A DNA stretch of 20,805 nucleotides from a virus: IMG/VR virus record IMGVR_UViG_3300010368_000154, positions 1 through 20,805 of that record, one strand, 5' to 3'. The notes beneath the pieces were generated by a model. That model worked only from the letters and a program-made list of their open reading frames with translations. It was not told the DNA's origin and did not search any database. A program made the translations under genes and the position numbers. Numbering within the stretch: position 1 is the first letter of the stretch; the number at the start of each line of letters is the position of its first letter. Below are positions 5,447 through 14,159 of the stretch, piece after piece.

Positions 5447-8400
5447 GTTACTAGCAGCCCTACTTATCTGGGTTCGAGAGAAGTTAGGTTCTGTTTCTCG
5501 CATACCTTTAGCGGTTGTCATCAGTCTTAGGCGATTAGTAAGTTCTTCAGTTAGAGTTTCTGATTGACCCAAGAAGTCATTAGCAGAACTAACAACACCA
5601 CCAGACAATTCACTAGCTGCTTTGTCGAGCCACTCAAGACCATCACCATTAGCTGCGTAGGTTATGTACGTATTACGCACAAATCCAGCGGCATCCCTTA
5701 CTTCTCCAAGGTTACTGGAGTTAATCCTTTTGTCCAGTGTGTTTGAAACAAAGGTCGATGCTGCGGAAGTTATTTGTCCAATCCAGATAGTAAGTGCTTC
5801 TGCCTTTTGCTCGTTGTTCAGATCAGCGTAACGAAGACGTGTATCTCCAATCGGTTGTTGAAGGAAGTCGTTGTACAACTCGTCAATGTTCTTTGCTAAA
5901 AACTCACGTGCCTGTATGTCTACAACAGGGTTGTTTGTAGGAATACGACCTAGTTCAAACTCCCTGAGTTGTAGCCTAGCCATTTCTTCCTGAATAGCAG
6001 TCTGACTTTGACGTTGCTCAACACCAAACTGTTTTGTGATTGGGTTAGGTGTACGAAGAGGTGACGGATTGAACACGTTGTAGTACGGGCGGTCATAGCT
6101 GGCGTCTTCTGTTGGGCCTTTGTTAGAAGCGTACCTAAATGTAGCCACGTCTGGGAAGAACCGGGTAAGCTGGTTGACGAACTGTTCATTCGTGAATACG
6201 TAGCCAAGCAAAGACAACCCACTATCAGGCTCAATAAATACGTCCTGTTCATCAGAAGCATTACGTGTGTTACGTGTGTAAGGTGATGGTGCAGACAAGG
6301 GGTTGTACTGCCCGACCAAGTCTCTTGCTACAGCGGCGGGGTACGTAAAGTTAGCTCCAAAGTTACCCAAGGACCTAGACAAGAAGTCTGCGTTGGTTGG
6401 CGTTGGGTCTTGCGAGTAGTTGATAAGGTCAGCCACAAGTCCACCATCAGCACCAAGGTCAGTCATACCAGTCGTAATATCAAGAAGCTCTTGTGGTGCA
6501 TCAGTAAGGAATGGGTCGCCTCGCATCATACGGGCGTACTGCTCACCAATATACATGTGTAGCACCCAAGGTCCAGCGGACCGCTTAAGGTCATACCCTG
6601 CGCTACCCTCACCCTCACCGGGACCTTGTAGTGTCTTGTAGTCTGGTGAGTTACCAGAAGCGTTCAACTGAATACCAGCAATGATAAAAGCAAGACCAGT
6701 AAGCTGACGTACTGCACGGTCTTCAGTAGTCTTGAACGGATCACTAAAACGACCGACAGCATCCTTGCCATACATCAGCCGTTCCATAGTAGCAAGTCCA
6801 CCACGAGCGGCCCCACTGAATGGGTTGTAGTCGTTGATGTAGTCAAGCTGGTTGGCAACGTAACGAGGGAACGGTGCACCGATAACTTGTGAGAATAGGA
6901 AAGGTATCTTACGACTAGTCTCAACAGCACTAGCGGATAGCCTACCAAAGTGAGAGTTGTCACCTTTACCTACAAAGCTACGCTGCATAGTCAGACGCTC
7001 TGTGTCGTTAACAGCCCTGTCAATGATAGCGTCCAGTACTTCCTTGATTTGAATGTCTAGCTTTTCTGTGTCAAAGCTTTCATTCTTTTTAAGAAACTCA
7101 CTGACGTTGCGACCAAGCTGGTTACGCATAGCAGGTGTAATAGCTATTTCAACCATCTCACCAGTTACTGGATCAGCCCTCTGAATAGAAGGCATCGCGG
7201 CAACGTCCCGTAGCTGCCTGCTAAAGCTACTGTAGAATATGTTCCGCTTAAAGGTGTTGTCTGTCACAGCATTCATTAGGTTTACGGCTCTTGCTCCACG
7301 AAGAAGCATGGACGTAGAGTTGTCACTAATTTCATCAGACCGTAGTACGTCGTGCCAAACACGTTTGTACGTATTAGGTAGGCTATCCGCAAACATTACT
7401 TCCAAGACTTGCTTGTCGGAGTTACCCATACTCATACCACGAATGATGTCTGTGGCACCCTTGAATGCACTGACAGCACCCGCGCCGTCTTGCTTAATGA
7501 TAGCACGGTACAGGCCACGCATTGTTTGGTCACTGACATCAGCAGCAAGGTTCAAGCCGGTACCTGCAATGTTCGCAACAGTAGTACCAAGCTGACTAGT
7601 CATCATAGCAATAGACGCTTGGTCAAGCTGACGCAAGACCCACATGGCGGTACCTTCGTCTGGCCTTGCTCCTTTGGGTTTGTTCGCTTGTGCTTCACGG
7701 GCTAACCTAGTGGCTAGTTCCATGTCCACGTGTGGGACCTTAGCTGACAATCCACGCAGTACGTCTGTTGCAGCCTTAACGTCAGCAACTTTAAGCCCAC
7801 GTTTCAACTGTGACTGTACGTTCAACAACTTACCTGCGTTAGACAAGTCAGCAAGGTACACATAGCTAAGCTCTTCAGTAGACAGTCCGTACGTACGGCG
7901 AACTTCATCCAAGAACGTTAGGGCCTTTGGAAGGTCAGTCTTTGAGCTAGTCATATACTCAGCTATACGTGCCGATATACGGATGTCAGGATCAAACTTC
8001 TTACCAGCCTGCCATACGTTAAACCTATCCGCAATGTCCAGAGTAGCGGCGGCAACAGAACGCATAGTGTCAAGAGACAGACCAGTTGTAGACAAAGCAC
8101 TGTCTGACTCTTTACCGGTCAGCATAAGCTTCTTGACTGTGTCACCCTTAAGTACAAGATCAGGATCAAGTGCTTGCATAGTAGTTACTGTGCGGTCAAT
8201 AACCATCTGCGCCTTCAAGGCTTCCTCAGTGAGAACACCATCCTTACCTTTACCAGAAGCTTTACGTGCAGCCTTAAGTCTATCTCTGGCAGCTTTAGAA
8301 GCAGCACGTTTAGCGGCACGTCCACGAACACCTTGGTCAATCAAAGTGTCAAACATTTTATTACGTGCGTTGGCGTTAGTGGCACCAGCAACACCACCCA

Positions 8401-9160
8401 TGATGCCACCAAGTGCTCCAGCAAACAGTGCATCACGCGCAACGTCACCGGCAGTGTACTGGTAGTCATCAATAGTTTGTGCTCGTGCTTCCCTATTGGC
8501 GTAAGACATACCAGCACCAATACCAGCCTCTACTACACCAGTCGTAAGAAAAGAACGGGCAGCTTCACGTCCAAGGCTTAGCGGCAAGGCCCGTGCTGCC
8601 TGACGAGAAGTCACACCGACTAGTGCGCCACTAGCAGCTTGGTTACGGACAGTGGCAATAGCTGCCTGCCTTGTCGTTGAGTTAGACAACTGACCAACTA
8701 CAGCACGACGTACAGCGGCCTGTGAGGCTACTGTAGAGGCACGGGCAGCAAGCTTAGAACCGGCACCAAGACCACCTGTACCTACTGTAAGCCACGTACT
8801 AGGGGCCGTAGCAAGGGCTGCACCGTAGTCAAGCGCACCGCCAATAAAGCCAGTACCACCACCGTCAGACGTGTCGTACGCTTCCATAAGACGACCAAAA
8901 GATTCACGTCCTCTTACGTCGTTGTCTTCATTACGTGCATACATCAAGTCTTTGACACCAGTAGTCTCGTTGACTGTCTGATAACGCATATGCTCAACGA
9001 AGTCTCGTGCTAGACCTTCTGCACCTTTTTCAATCATCTCTTCACGAGAAAGGCTGTAACGACCACCACTAAAGAACCTGACAAGATCAGCCTGTGCCTC
9101 TGGGTTACTAGACACCGTTTCTATGAATGACCGACCAGCGGCTTCATCTGTATATGCCAT
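5444..9160 (-). CDS. Large internal virion (DNA-ejection) protein, gp15/gp16-like
   Basis: Encodes 1238 residues, the longest protein here. In T7-like phages such proteins are packaged in the capsid and released into the cell envelope to form the DNA channel. Visible features are an Ala/Gly-rich amphipathic N-terminal third with small-residue hydrophobic segments (residues 103-135, and ALFAGALGGIMGGVAGA at 244-260), a basic helical stretch near 270-300, long helical middle regions, and a C-terminal half with another hydrophobic patch (LTGLAFIIAGIQL). No lysozyme/SLT motif was seen in it; that activity lies in a separate protein at 10893-11609. It is last in the late operon. The start at 9160 has a weak ribosome-binding site, suggesting coupling to the gene five bases upstream. 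Confidence 0.78.
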   Translation of the reverse strand: MAYTDEAAGRSFIETVSSNPEAQADLVRFFSGGRYSLSREEMIEKGAEGLARDFVEHMRYQTVNETTGVKDLMYARNEDNDVRGRESFGRLMEAYDTSDGGGTGFIGGALDYGAALATAPSTWLTVGTGGLGAGSKLAARASTVASQAAVRRAVVGQLSNSTTRQAAIATVRNQAASGALVGVTSRQAARALPLSLGREAARSFLTTGVVEAGIGAGMSYANREARAQTIDDYQYTAGDVARDALFAGALGGIMGGVAGATNANARNKMFDTLIDQGVRGRAAKRAASKAARDRLKAARKASGKGKDGVLTEEALKAQMVIDRTVTTMQALDPDLVLKGDTVKKLMLTGKESDSALSTTGLSLDTMRSVAAATLDIADRFNVWQAGKKFDPDIRISARIAEYMTSSKTDLPKALTFLDEVRRTYGLSTEELSYVYLADLSNAGKLLNVQSQLKRGLKVADVKAATDVLRGLSAKVPHVDMELATRLAREAQANKPKGARPDEGTAMWVLRQLDQASIAMMTSQLGTTVANIAGTGLNLAADVSDQTMRGLYRAIIKQDGAGAVSAFKGATDIIRGMSMGNSDKQVLEVMFADSLPNTYKRVWHDVLRSDEISDNSTSMLLRGARAVNLMNAVTDNTFKRNIFYSSFSRQLRDVAAMPSIQRADPVTGEMVEIAITPAMRNQLGRNVSEFLKKNESFDTEKLDIQIKEVLDAIIDRAVNDTERLTMQRSFVGKGDNSHFGRLSASAVETSRKIPFLFSQVIGAPFPRYVANQLDYINDYNPFSGAARGGLATMERLMYGKDAVGRFSDPFKTTEDRAVRQLTGLAFIIAGIQLNASGNSPDYKTLQGPGEGEGSAGYDLKRSAGPWVLHMYIGEQYARMMRGDPFLTDAPQELLDITTGMTDLGADGGLVADLINYSQDPTPTNADFLSRSLGNFGANFTYPAAVARDLVGQYNPLSAPSPYTRNTRNASDEQDVFIEPDSGLSLLGYVFTNEQFVNQLTRFFPDVATFRYASNKGPTEDASYDRPYYNVFNPSPLRTPNPITKQFGVEQRQSQTAIQEEMARLQLREFELGRIPTNNPVVDIQAREFLAKNIDELYNDFLQQPIGDTRLRYADLNNEQKAEALTIWIGQITSAASTFVSNTLDKRINSSNLGEVRDAAGFVRNTYITYAANGDGLEWLDKAASELSGGVVSSANDFLGQSETLTEELTNRLRLMTTAKGMRETEPNFSRTQISRAASN

Positions 9161-9165
9161 TGTTG

Positions 9166-10302
9166 TTATTTACCTATGTAGTTGGCGTCCAGTATTTCTA
9201 AGTAGTTCGAAGCACCTACATCAGACTCTTCATCGTCTGCCATACTTGTAGTTGGTGTAGTAACTGGTGTAGTAACTGGTGCGGCAGCTACAGGTATAGC
9301 TGGTGCAGCAGTGGGTATATTGACAGTAGGAACGTCGAAGCCACCAGACTGTCGGAAGTCTTCGTAGTATTGCGCAATCTCATTAATGTCCGGTCTACGT
9401 TGCTCACCATTAATTCGTGGTGGAAGTTTAGCAGTAAGGGCGCTAGACAAAGCAGTTATATCAGACTGTAGACTTGTGGTCGTACCAGCTTGTGATTGCC
9501 TTGAAATAAGATCACTAAAAAGTCTTTGAGCAAAGTCAGCTTCTTCAGGGTTTGACTGGTAGTTATACCTAATCTCACCAGTAGGCGAAGTTATAATGTC
9601 CTGACTAGAACCAGTAAGTTCTGCGGTAAGCCTAACAGCCTGATTTCTTGCCTCACTAATTTCAGAAGCACTAGGCCCAAAGGCATTGGAGAAGTTAATA
9701 CCAACAGGTTGTACACTCGTACCTTCTACTTCGTACAGTCCGTCGTACAGAGTAGCTGCTTGTGCAAGCATATCGGTACCAACACCAAAGGCATCAACCT
9801 CTGGATCAGTCAATGCGCTAAGACCCATGATGTTTCCAACAACGTCGCCATCCGGTGTACCTAGTCGTGGGTTCGCCATGATGACAGCAGCAGCCGATAC
9901 GTACCTGTCAAAGTTACCACCAAGCTGGTCTTCAATGCTAGTACGAAGTGTTTCGTCCATGCTTGTAATGTAGTCAGGTGTAAGTTTACCTTGGCTTTGA
10001 GCACGAGAAATAGTATCTACTGCTACGTCAATTTGACCAGAGTTCTGTAGTCCAACAATAGAAACATCACTGACACCGACACTGCGTAGGTACTTCATTT
10101 GTTCAGCAGTTTGTAGCGCAGCCTCCTGTAGTGCAGCACGTTCCCTCATAACGATAGGCAGTACTGTATTGTTACGGTCTGCCCTGATACGGGCAGCAAG
10201 TTCTTTACGGTTCTCTTCGCGGTCCTTCTCGTTTTCACGCTCAGTTGCACGACGCTCAATATTTTCACTGAACCCTTGGCTTAAGCCTACCCAGAAACTC
10301 AT
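9166..10302 (-). CDS. Probable internal virion protein with N-terminal coiled coil
   Basis: Encodes 378 residues. Residues 13-45 are a highly charged helix (ENIERRATERENEKDREE), probably coiled coil. The centre is helical and Gln/Ala/Ser-rich, and residues about 330-355 are a Pro/Thr/Val/Ala linker with PVTT repeats, followed by an acidic end (MADDEESDVGAS). There is no enzyme motif or signal peptide. Its place between the transglycosylase-like gene set and the gp15/gp16-like protein, with ATGA overlap with the gene upstream and five bases to the gene downstream, suggests part of the ejection apparatus, equivalent in position to T7 gp14/gp15. The function is inferred from context. Confidence 0.68.
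   Translation of the reverse strand: MSFWVGLSQGFSENIERRATERENEKDREENRKELAARIRADRNNTVLPIVMRERAALQEAALQTAEQMKYLRSVGVSDVSIVGLQNSGQIDVAVDTISRAQSQGKLTPDYITSMDETLRTSIEDQLGGNFDRYVSAAAVIMANPRLGTPDGDVVGNIMGLSALTDPEVDAFGVGTDMLAQAATLYDGLYEVEGTSVQPVGINFSNAFGPSASEISEARNQAVRLTAELTGSSQDIITSPTGEIRYNYQSNPEEADFAQRLFSDLISRQSQAGTTTSLQSDITALSSALTAKLPPRINGEQRRPDINEIAQYYEDFRQSGGFDVPTVNIPTAAPAIPVAAAPVTTPVTTPTTSMADDEESDVGASNYLEILDANYIGK
9253..9276 (-). repeat. 12-base tandem duplication in a Pro/Thr linker
   Basis: The 12-mer TGGTGTAGTAAC occurs twice in tandem (9253-9264, 9265-9276), followed by a degenerate copy. It encodes the PVTT repeats of the linker near the C-terminus of the coiled-coil virion protein and could change copy number by slippage without breaking the frame. 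Confidence 0.75.
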
Positions 10303-10880
10303 TTGGATTTCCTCGACATAAGACCAACTTCTTTCATGGCTCCACCAAGGTCTAGCTCCAGTTGGTCACCACTGGTAGCTTCTTTCTTTGTGTCAGGTGC
10401 AGGCCGTTTTTTCTTACCGCGCTCAACTGGGATGAAACGTTTACTGTTACTTGCAGCAGGTGGTTGAGAGGATTTCTGAAACAGTCGCCTTGCACGACGC
10501 TTTACTGTAAGCTGCCTACCTTCTGGTGTTTCATCTTCGGGAGTAAGTCCGTCGTCGTAGTCAATGTTAGCTTCCTCAAGAGTATCACAAATAAACTCGT
10601 GCAAGACTGGCCCAACAATCAGGCTTACGTCGATTGTGTGCATACCCTCTGATACAGCGGAACGAAGGATACCCTCTGTTATTGTTTTAACGTCAAGACC
10701 TTCCTCTACAAGACCAATAATAGCCAAGATTCGTTTAGGTGTATTGACCCTAGTTAGGTGCATTTCAATTGCTTCGTCAGGGTCTACAATCTCTGGCGCA
10801 CGTTCCCACTTAGCATTACGAGGCGGTTGAGTAAGAGACTCACCGGGAATAGGACGTTCGAATCTTAAGTCTTGTGCCAT
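10299..10880 (-). CDS. Conserved phage protein with PIPGESLT motif
   Basis: Encodes 193 residues. It opens with RFERPIPGESLTQPPRNAKW (residues 6-25) and ERAPE, a Pro-rich lead resembling a conserved lead I associate with uncharacterised virion-associated proteins of marine phages. Residues about 45-110 are a compact hydrophobic/acidic domain. From about 120 the protein becomes basic and disordered (VKRRARRLFQK, GKKKRPAPDTKK) and ends in a short acidic then Lys-rich tail. There is no catalytic motif. It sits between the transglycosylase-like protein and the coiled-coil protein and overlaps the latter by ATGA, so a role in assembling or packaging ejection proteins is plausible but inferred. TAAGG for its start lies in the end of the upstream gene. 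Confidence 0.65.
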   Translation of the reverse strand: MAQDLRFERPIPGESLTQPPRNAKWERAPEIVDPDEAIEMHLTRVNTPKRILAIIGLVEEGLDVKTITEGILRSAVSEGMHTIDVSLIVGPVLHEFICDTLEEANIDYDDGLTPEDETPEGRQLTVKRRARRLFQKSSQPPAASNSKRFIPVERGKKKRPAPDTKKEATSGDQLELDLGGAMKEVGLMSRKSK

Positions 10881-10892
10881 TACTAGATTGCC

Positions 10893-11609
10893 TTATGCGT
10901 TCTTCATTGCATTATACGTTGACATAAAATTATTCATGTACGCACTTGAGGTATGTCCACGGTTAGTATCAATTGCCGATTGGCTCATGTTACCTTGTGG
11001 ATTACCAGTATACCATACGTTAGGTACAGCAGCCAAGTTGTTATTGTTTTGGTCTAGAATTTCTTCAACGTGCATCGCAGCAATTTGGTCTTGTACTTCA
11101 GGAGGTGCCATGTATGCATCAGTGTACTCAGTACCAACCCCGTACCTTTCTGTAAGGCTTCTCCAAGTAGGTCGAGTAAACTGGTAGGCACCAGAGGCAG
11201 TTGACGGTGGGCTAGTGTCACCCTCTTGCCAAGTAAAGTTACGGATAGAGTAGTCACCCGCAGACTCGTTTTGCTGGATAGTCGCAAGAATTGTCCGAGT
11301 TTCTTCGTCACTTACTTCAGCAGTAATGTCCGAGTATACGCCATTGCCAATTGGGCCAGCGGGTCCGGTGTCTTCAGTCGGACGAAAGGCAGTCATGTAC
11401 TGCGCAGCAACATCCCGCTCAGCTTGACGTTGCGCCATACTATCCGTAAGTGAGTCAAAGCTAGACTCAATCTTATTCCGTGCCTTTCGTCCACCTCTTT
11501 CGGCTAGACCACGGTTTGCAATACCAGAGCTTTTTACGTTGATACCTGTACTAAACCGTAGCCTATCCGCGTTTTGAGCAGACCTACTATACCCGTCTCT
11601 AGTGTACAT
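10893..11609 (-). CDS. Virion-associated lytic transglycosylase-like protein
   Basis: Encodes 238 residues. The first ~100 are polar and probably disordered. Residues 103-205 resemble an SLT/goose-lysozyme-type domain: TILATIQQNESAGDYSIRN with E115 the likely catalytic glutamate, SGAYQFTRPTW (139-149), the small-residue/aromatic block typical of transglycosylases, then ERYGVG and a distal AAVPNVWYTGNPQG block. It would cleave peptidoglycan glycan strands. Lying among ejection-protein genes, with no signal peptide and separate from the lysis cassette, it most likely travels in the virion and opens the cell wall during DNA entry, as the SLT domain of T7 gp16 does. An AAGGA ribosome-binding site precedes the ATG at 11609. 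Confidence 0.78.
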   Translation of the reverse strand: MYTRDGYSRSAQNADRLRFSTGINVKSSGIANRGLAERGGRKARNKIESSFDSLTDSMAQRQAERDVAAQYMTAFRPTEDTGPAGPIGNGVYSDITAEVSDEETRTILATIQQNESAGDYSIRNFTWQEGDTSPPSTASGAYQFTRPTWRSLTERYGVGTEYTDAYMAPPEVQDQIAAMHVEEILDQNNNNLAAVPNVWYTGNPQGNMSQSAIDTNRGHTSSAYMNNFMSTYNAMKNA

Positions 11610-11639
11610 AGTCCAAATCCTTACTATTTGTCACTTGCC

Positions 11640-13595
11640 TTATTCCATCAATGCAAAACCAAGGTCAACAAAGAACTTAGTCATGGCGGCTCTTTTCGTT
11701 GACTGGTCAGCTTTAGCGGTCTGTGCAACTTCTGCTTCAATTTCTTCACGTACGGCCATAAGGTCTTTGTCTGCTAGCAAGAGACTCAACGAACGGTCCA
11801 TTCTATTCTGACTGGAAGTAAAAGTATAGCCCATAATGTCACGCTCTGTCTGCCAGATGTTATCCAAGGCGGCGGTAGTAATACCATTAGCGTCTTTAGC
11901 CAGTGACATGTTGGCTTCGTGTTGTGCAGCAAACTCTGTAGTCTCAACGTTAGCCCGCCATTGGGCATTAGCTTGCTCAATAATCAAACTGTTTTGTGCG
12001 TTAAATTGTTCCCTAGCATTACGTTGCTGTGCATTAAACTGACGCATAGCATTTTGTTCACCAGCATTAAACTGCCTAACAGCATTTGTTTGGGCAGTGT
12101 TAAACTGTTGTGTCTGGTTAATCAGTGAGGCTTCGAACTGGTCTGCCTGCTGTTTACTTGAAGCATTAAACTGCCGGGTAGCATTGGTCATTGACGTGTC
12201 ACTAAGCAGTGCCTGTACACGTGCCTGTGAGTTCATCATGATAGTCTGTTGTTGGTTGTTCAGATTGGTCATATCCATTTCAAGGAATGCCTTAGCGTTC
12301 TGAACTTGTGCTTGCTGGATGTTAGACAAATTAGTCAAGTCAAGCTGTGTCATGGCAGCAGCATCTGCTAGTACCTTGGCGTTCCTAGCATCAAGGTTCG
12401 CAATGTCTACAGTCTGTGCAAGCTTGGCGTTCTCAAGTGCAATCTGTTGGTCAGACGTGAAGTTGATTGTAGCAATCTCACCAATACGAGCAGCATTGAT
12501 TACCTTGGACTGGAAGTCTTGGTCAAACTTCATACCCAAAAACTTGGCCCGTTGCTCAGCACCAAACAGTGCAGCCTGCTGTCTATTCGAAAGATTTTGT
12601 GACTCAAAGCTTGCACGTGTCTGTGCGTCCTGCATAGCAATAGGCAACGCAGCTTCAAGTGAAGCTTGTAGTACAGCCTGACCAGCCATAGACGATGCGC
12701 CAATACCACGAGAAGCCATCTCTGCGTTAGCTGCACGAATAGAAGCAGCAGCCCAAGGAGGCGGGTTCTTTGTGTCAAAGCCTTCGGTAAGGTCTTTCAG
12801 TTGTCCGGCAACAGTAGCCTTCTCTGACGGCAGTGCAGTAGCGGCTTCCATCTTGGCTACTTTGTTAACAGCCGCCATGTCAACAGTTGAACCTTTAATA
12901 AGTTCTCCGGGCTGAAGAGTTAGTTCTCCAACGTCTTGTACAACCTGTGGCTTAGCAATTTGTGCAGCATCAAGACCAAGAGACGCTAGGTCCTGTGGGT
13001 CCATCGTTGCGCCTTCAACCAAAGCATTATCGCTGACAGTACCTTGTGCAGCTTTCGTTTGGTCGGTAATCTTGTTGACACCAGCAGTAGACGTAGCAGT
13101 TTTTACTTGAGGTGCGTCAGGTACATCGGGTACCTTAACGGCAGCAGCCGGAGTAACTTGTGCAGTACTCGCATCCGTAGCACCACCTAGTTCTAGGACT
13201 TTAGTGGGGTCAAGCTGACCCGCAGTTGTACTCATTGTCCCAACGTCAGCAGACTTAAGGACACTCGTGGGGTCATTCACAGAAGCGTTCAGAAGATTAG
13301 TTGTACCTTCTACTTGTGCTGCTACCGCAGGGTCTACTGCCGTACGAGTAGTCGGAGTTGACGGGGCAATACCCAGTACTTGTTGGTCGTATACTGCTCG
13401 TTCAGATATAGTGGTAGGATTAGTACTGTTAGGCGACGGTGGCGCACCACTATTCCCAGCCTTCTTTTGATCCCAAAAGTATTGCAGTTCAGGTTGACTA
13501 ACCTGACCACCAGCAGCATAGCCAGAACCGCCACGGATACGCTTAAGTATCTGGCTTACAGCCTTAGTCAGTCGGCTCTTTTCTTGGCCAGCCAT
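11640..13595 (-). CDS. Virion protein with 11-residue (hendecad) helical repeats
   Basis: Encodes 651 residues. Residues 1-280 are low-complexity (Ala/Thr/Pro/Val/Asp) after a basic start (KAVSQILKRIRGG). From about 280 to 560 the protein is almost wholly predicted helix, rich in Gln, Asn and Ala, with an 11-residue period: QF recurs with Phe at 476, 487, 498, 509, 520 and 531, and a D.xNL motif recurs every 22 residues (397, 419, 441). Hendecads form long right-handed coiled coils or membrane-lying helices. No enzyme motif was seen. It heads the ejection-protein set after the lysis genes, so an internal or ejected structural role is likely. AAGGAA precedes the ATG at 13595. Confidence 0.75.
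   Translation of the reverse strand: MAGQEKSRLTKAVSQILKRIRGGSGYAAGGQVSQPELQYFWDQKKAGNSGAPPSPNSTNPTTISERAVYDQQVLGIAPSTPTTRTAVDPAVAAQVEGTTNLLNASVNDPTSVLKSADVGTMSTTAGQLDPTKVLELGGATDASTAQVTPAAAVKVPDVPDAPQVKTATSTAGVNKITDQTKAAQGTVSDNALVEGATMDPQDLASLGLDAAQIAKPQVVQDVGELTLQPGELIKGSTVDMAAVNKVAKMEAATALPSEKATVAGQLKDLTEGFDTKNPPPWAAASIRAANAEMASRGIGASSMAGQAVLQASLEAALPIAMQDAQTRASFESQNLSNRQQAALFGAEQRAKFLGMKFDQDFQSKVINAARIGEIATINFTSDQQIALENAKLAQTVDIANLDARNAKVLADAAAMTQLDLTNLSNIQQAQVQNAKAFLEMDMTNLNNQQQTIMMNSQARVQALLSDTSMTNATRQFNASSKQQADQFEASLINQTQQFNTAQTNAVRQFNAGEQNAMRQFNAQQRNAREQFNAQNSLIIEQANAQWRANVETTEFAAQHEANMSLAKDANGITTAALDNIWQTERDIMGYTFTSSQNRMDRSLSLLLADKDLMAVREEIEAEVAQTAKADQSTKRAAMTKFFVDLGFALME
11940..12176 (-). 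repeat. Hendecad repeat array (protein level)
   Basis: This encodes residues 474-552 of the 651-residue virion protein, seven 11-residue units. Six begin (R/D/Q/E)QF(N/E)(A/T), and the seventh has QANA in place of QFNA. The DNA copies are recognisable (ATTAAACTG-like on the + strand at 33-base spacing) but diverged, so the pattern is kept by selection on the protein rather than by recent duplication. Confidence 0.85.
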
Positions 13596-13610
13596 GCGTT
13601 GTATTCCTTC

Positions 13611-13865
13611 TTATGGTATCAGGTTAGCGTAAGCGGGACAGGTTGTCTCAAACCGCAGGTATAGTTCTTGTATTTCAGTTTGTGTTTGTAAGGTATCCGA
13701 CCGACTACGTGTAGGTAGCTGCCCGCCAATTAACTCACAAATAGTACTCTCAGTCTCTGAAGCCTGCGTCATCATGTTTAGACAACCGCTCAGAGTTGTT
13801 AGCAGCATCAACACGACGGCGGATTTTAATAGCATTCTCAAGGTCTTTCTCCTTAGCTTCTGCAT
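13611..13865 (-). CDS. o-spanin (Rz1-like outer-membrane lipoprotein)
   Basis: Encodes 84 residues from the ATG at 13865, chosen because AAGGA lies about 6 bases upstream and it gives a classic lipoprotein signal: basic n-region (MQKLRRK), hydrophobic core (LLKSAVVLMLLTTL) and lipobox LSGC with C28 as the lipidated residue. An ATG at 13835 would also keep the lipobox. The mature ~57 residues have two more Cys and end in CPAYANLIP. It overlaps the 3' half of the i-spanin candidate in another frame, the usual Rz/Rz1 arrangement. Its role would be to link the outer membrane to the i-spanin and fuse the membranes in the last step of lysis. Confidence 0.8.
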   Translation of the reverse strand: MQKLRRKTLRMLLKSAVVLMLLTTLSGCLNMMTQASETESTICELIGGQLPTRSRSDTLQTQTEIQELYLRFETTCPAYANLIP

Positions 13866-13962
13866 TAGCATCCTTCTTCGCATCACGCCGAAACCATACG
13901 GCTGCAATAGCAGTAATAGAAGTCAGAACTAGAACAAGGACAACTTTGATTTGACCAAGCAT
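13750..13962 (-). CDS. i-spanin candidate (Rz-like, very short)
   Basis: Encodes 70 residues: an N-terminal membrane segment (IKVVLVLVLTSITAIAAVWF, 5-24), then a charged helix (RRDAKKDANAEAKEKDLENA) and a C-terminus ending HDDAGFRD. One inner-membrane anchor plus a periplasmic helix is the i-spanin plan, and the overlapping lipoprotein gene strongly supports it. At 70 residues it is much shorter than lambda Rz (about 150), so the periplasmic reach must come partly from the partner. It starts one base inside the holin candidate's stop (TAATG). Alternatively it is another small lysis-accessory membrane protein. Confidence 0.72.
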   Translation of the reverse strand: MLGQIKVVLVLVLTSITAIAAVWFRRDAKKDANAEAKEKDLENAIKIRRRVDAANNSERLSKHDDAGFRD

Positions 13963-14159
13963 TACATTGCAGCCCGTAGTCCAATACCAACAAGACCAGC
14001 ATTAATCAACACAGCAGGCTCTACGTTACCAGTCAAGTTGTTTACTGAAGTGACAAGGGCTGCTTGCCCATGTATATCGGCAGTAGCTATAATAATTCCA
14101 CCTGCAATTGGCAAGAAAGACATCCACCATGTCAGGGAAGTTGGCTTAAAGTACTTCAT
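13962..14159 (-). CDS. Holin candidate, two membrane segments
   Basis: Encodes 65 residues with two hydrophobic segments: about 8-27 (SLTWWMSFLPIAGGIIIATA) and about 47-63 (PAVLINAGLVGIGLRAAM), joined by a short polar loop. Small size, two transmembrane segments and position between the lysozyme and spanin genes fit a class II-type holin that permeabilises the inner membrane to release endolysin. It has ATGA overlap with the lysozyme stop and TAATG overlap with the i-spanin start. Sequence alone does not prove holin activity; the 75-residue membrane protein at 14792-15019 is a competing candidate. Confidence 0.65.
   Translation of the reverse strand: MKYFKPTSLTWWMSFLPIAGGIIIATADIHGQAALVTSVNNLTGNVEPAVLINAGLVGIGLRAAM

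Noticed and set aside
7983-8465. 160-residue + frame antisense to the 1238-residue protein
   Set aside because: Low-complexity Ala/Ser/Leu composition, no ribosome-binding site, fully antisense to a long coherent gene.
11940-12176. CRISPR-like array because of 33-base spacing
   Set aside because: The repeats are in frame, diverged at DNA level and encode 11-residue units; there are no unique spacers.
11640-13595. Tape-measure protein reading of the repeat-rich 651-residue protein
   Set aside because: The rest of the tail genes are of the short-tail type, so no tape measure is expected; an ejection or internal protein fits better.
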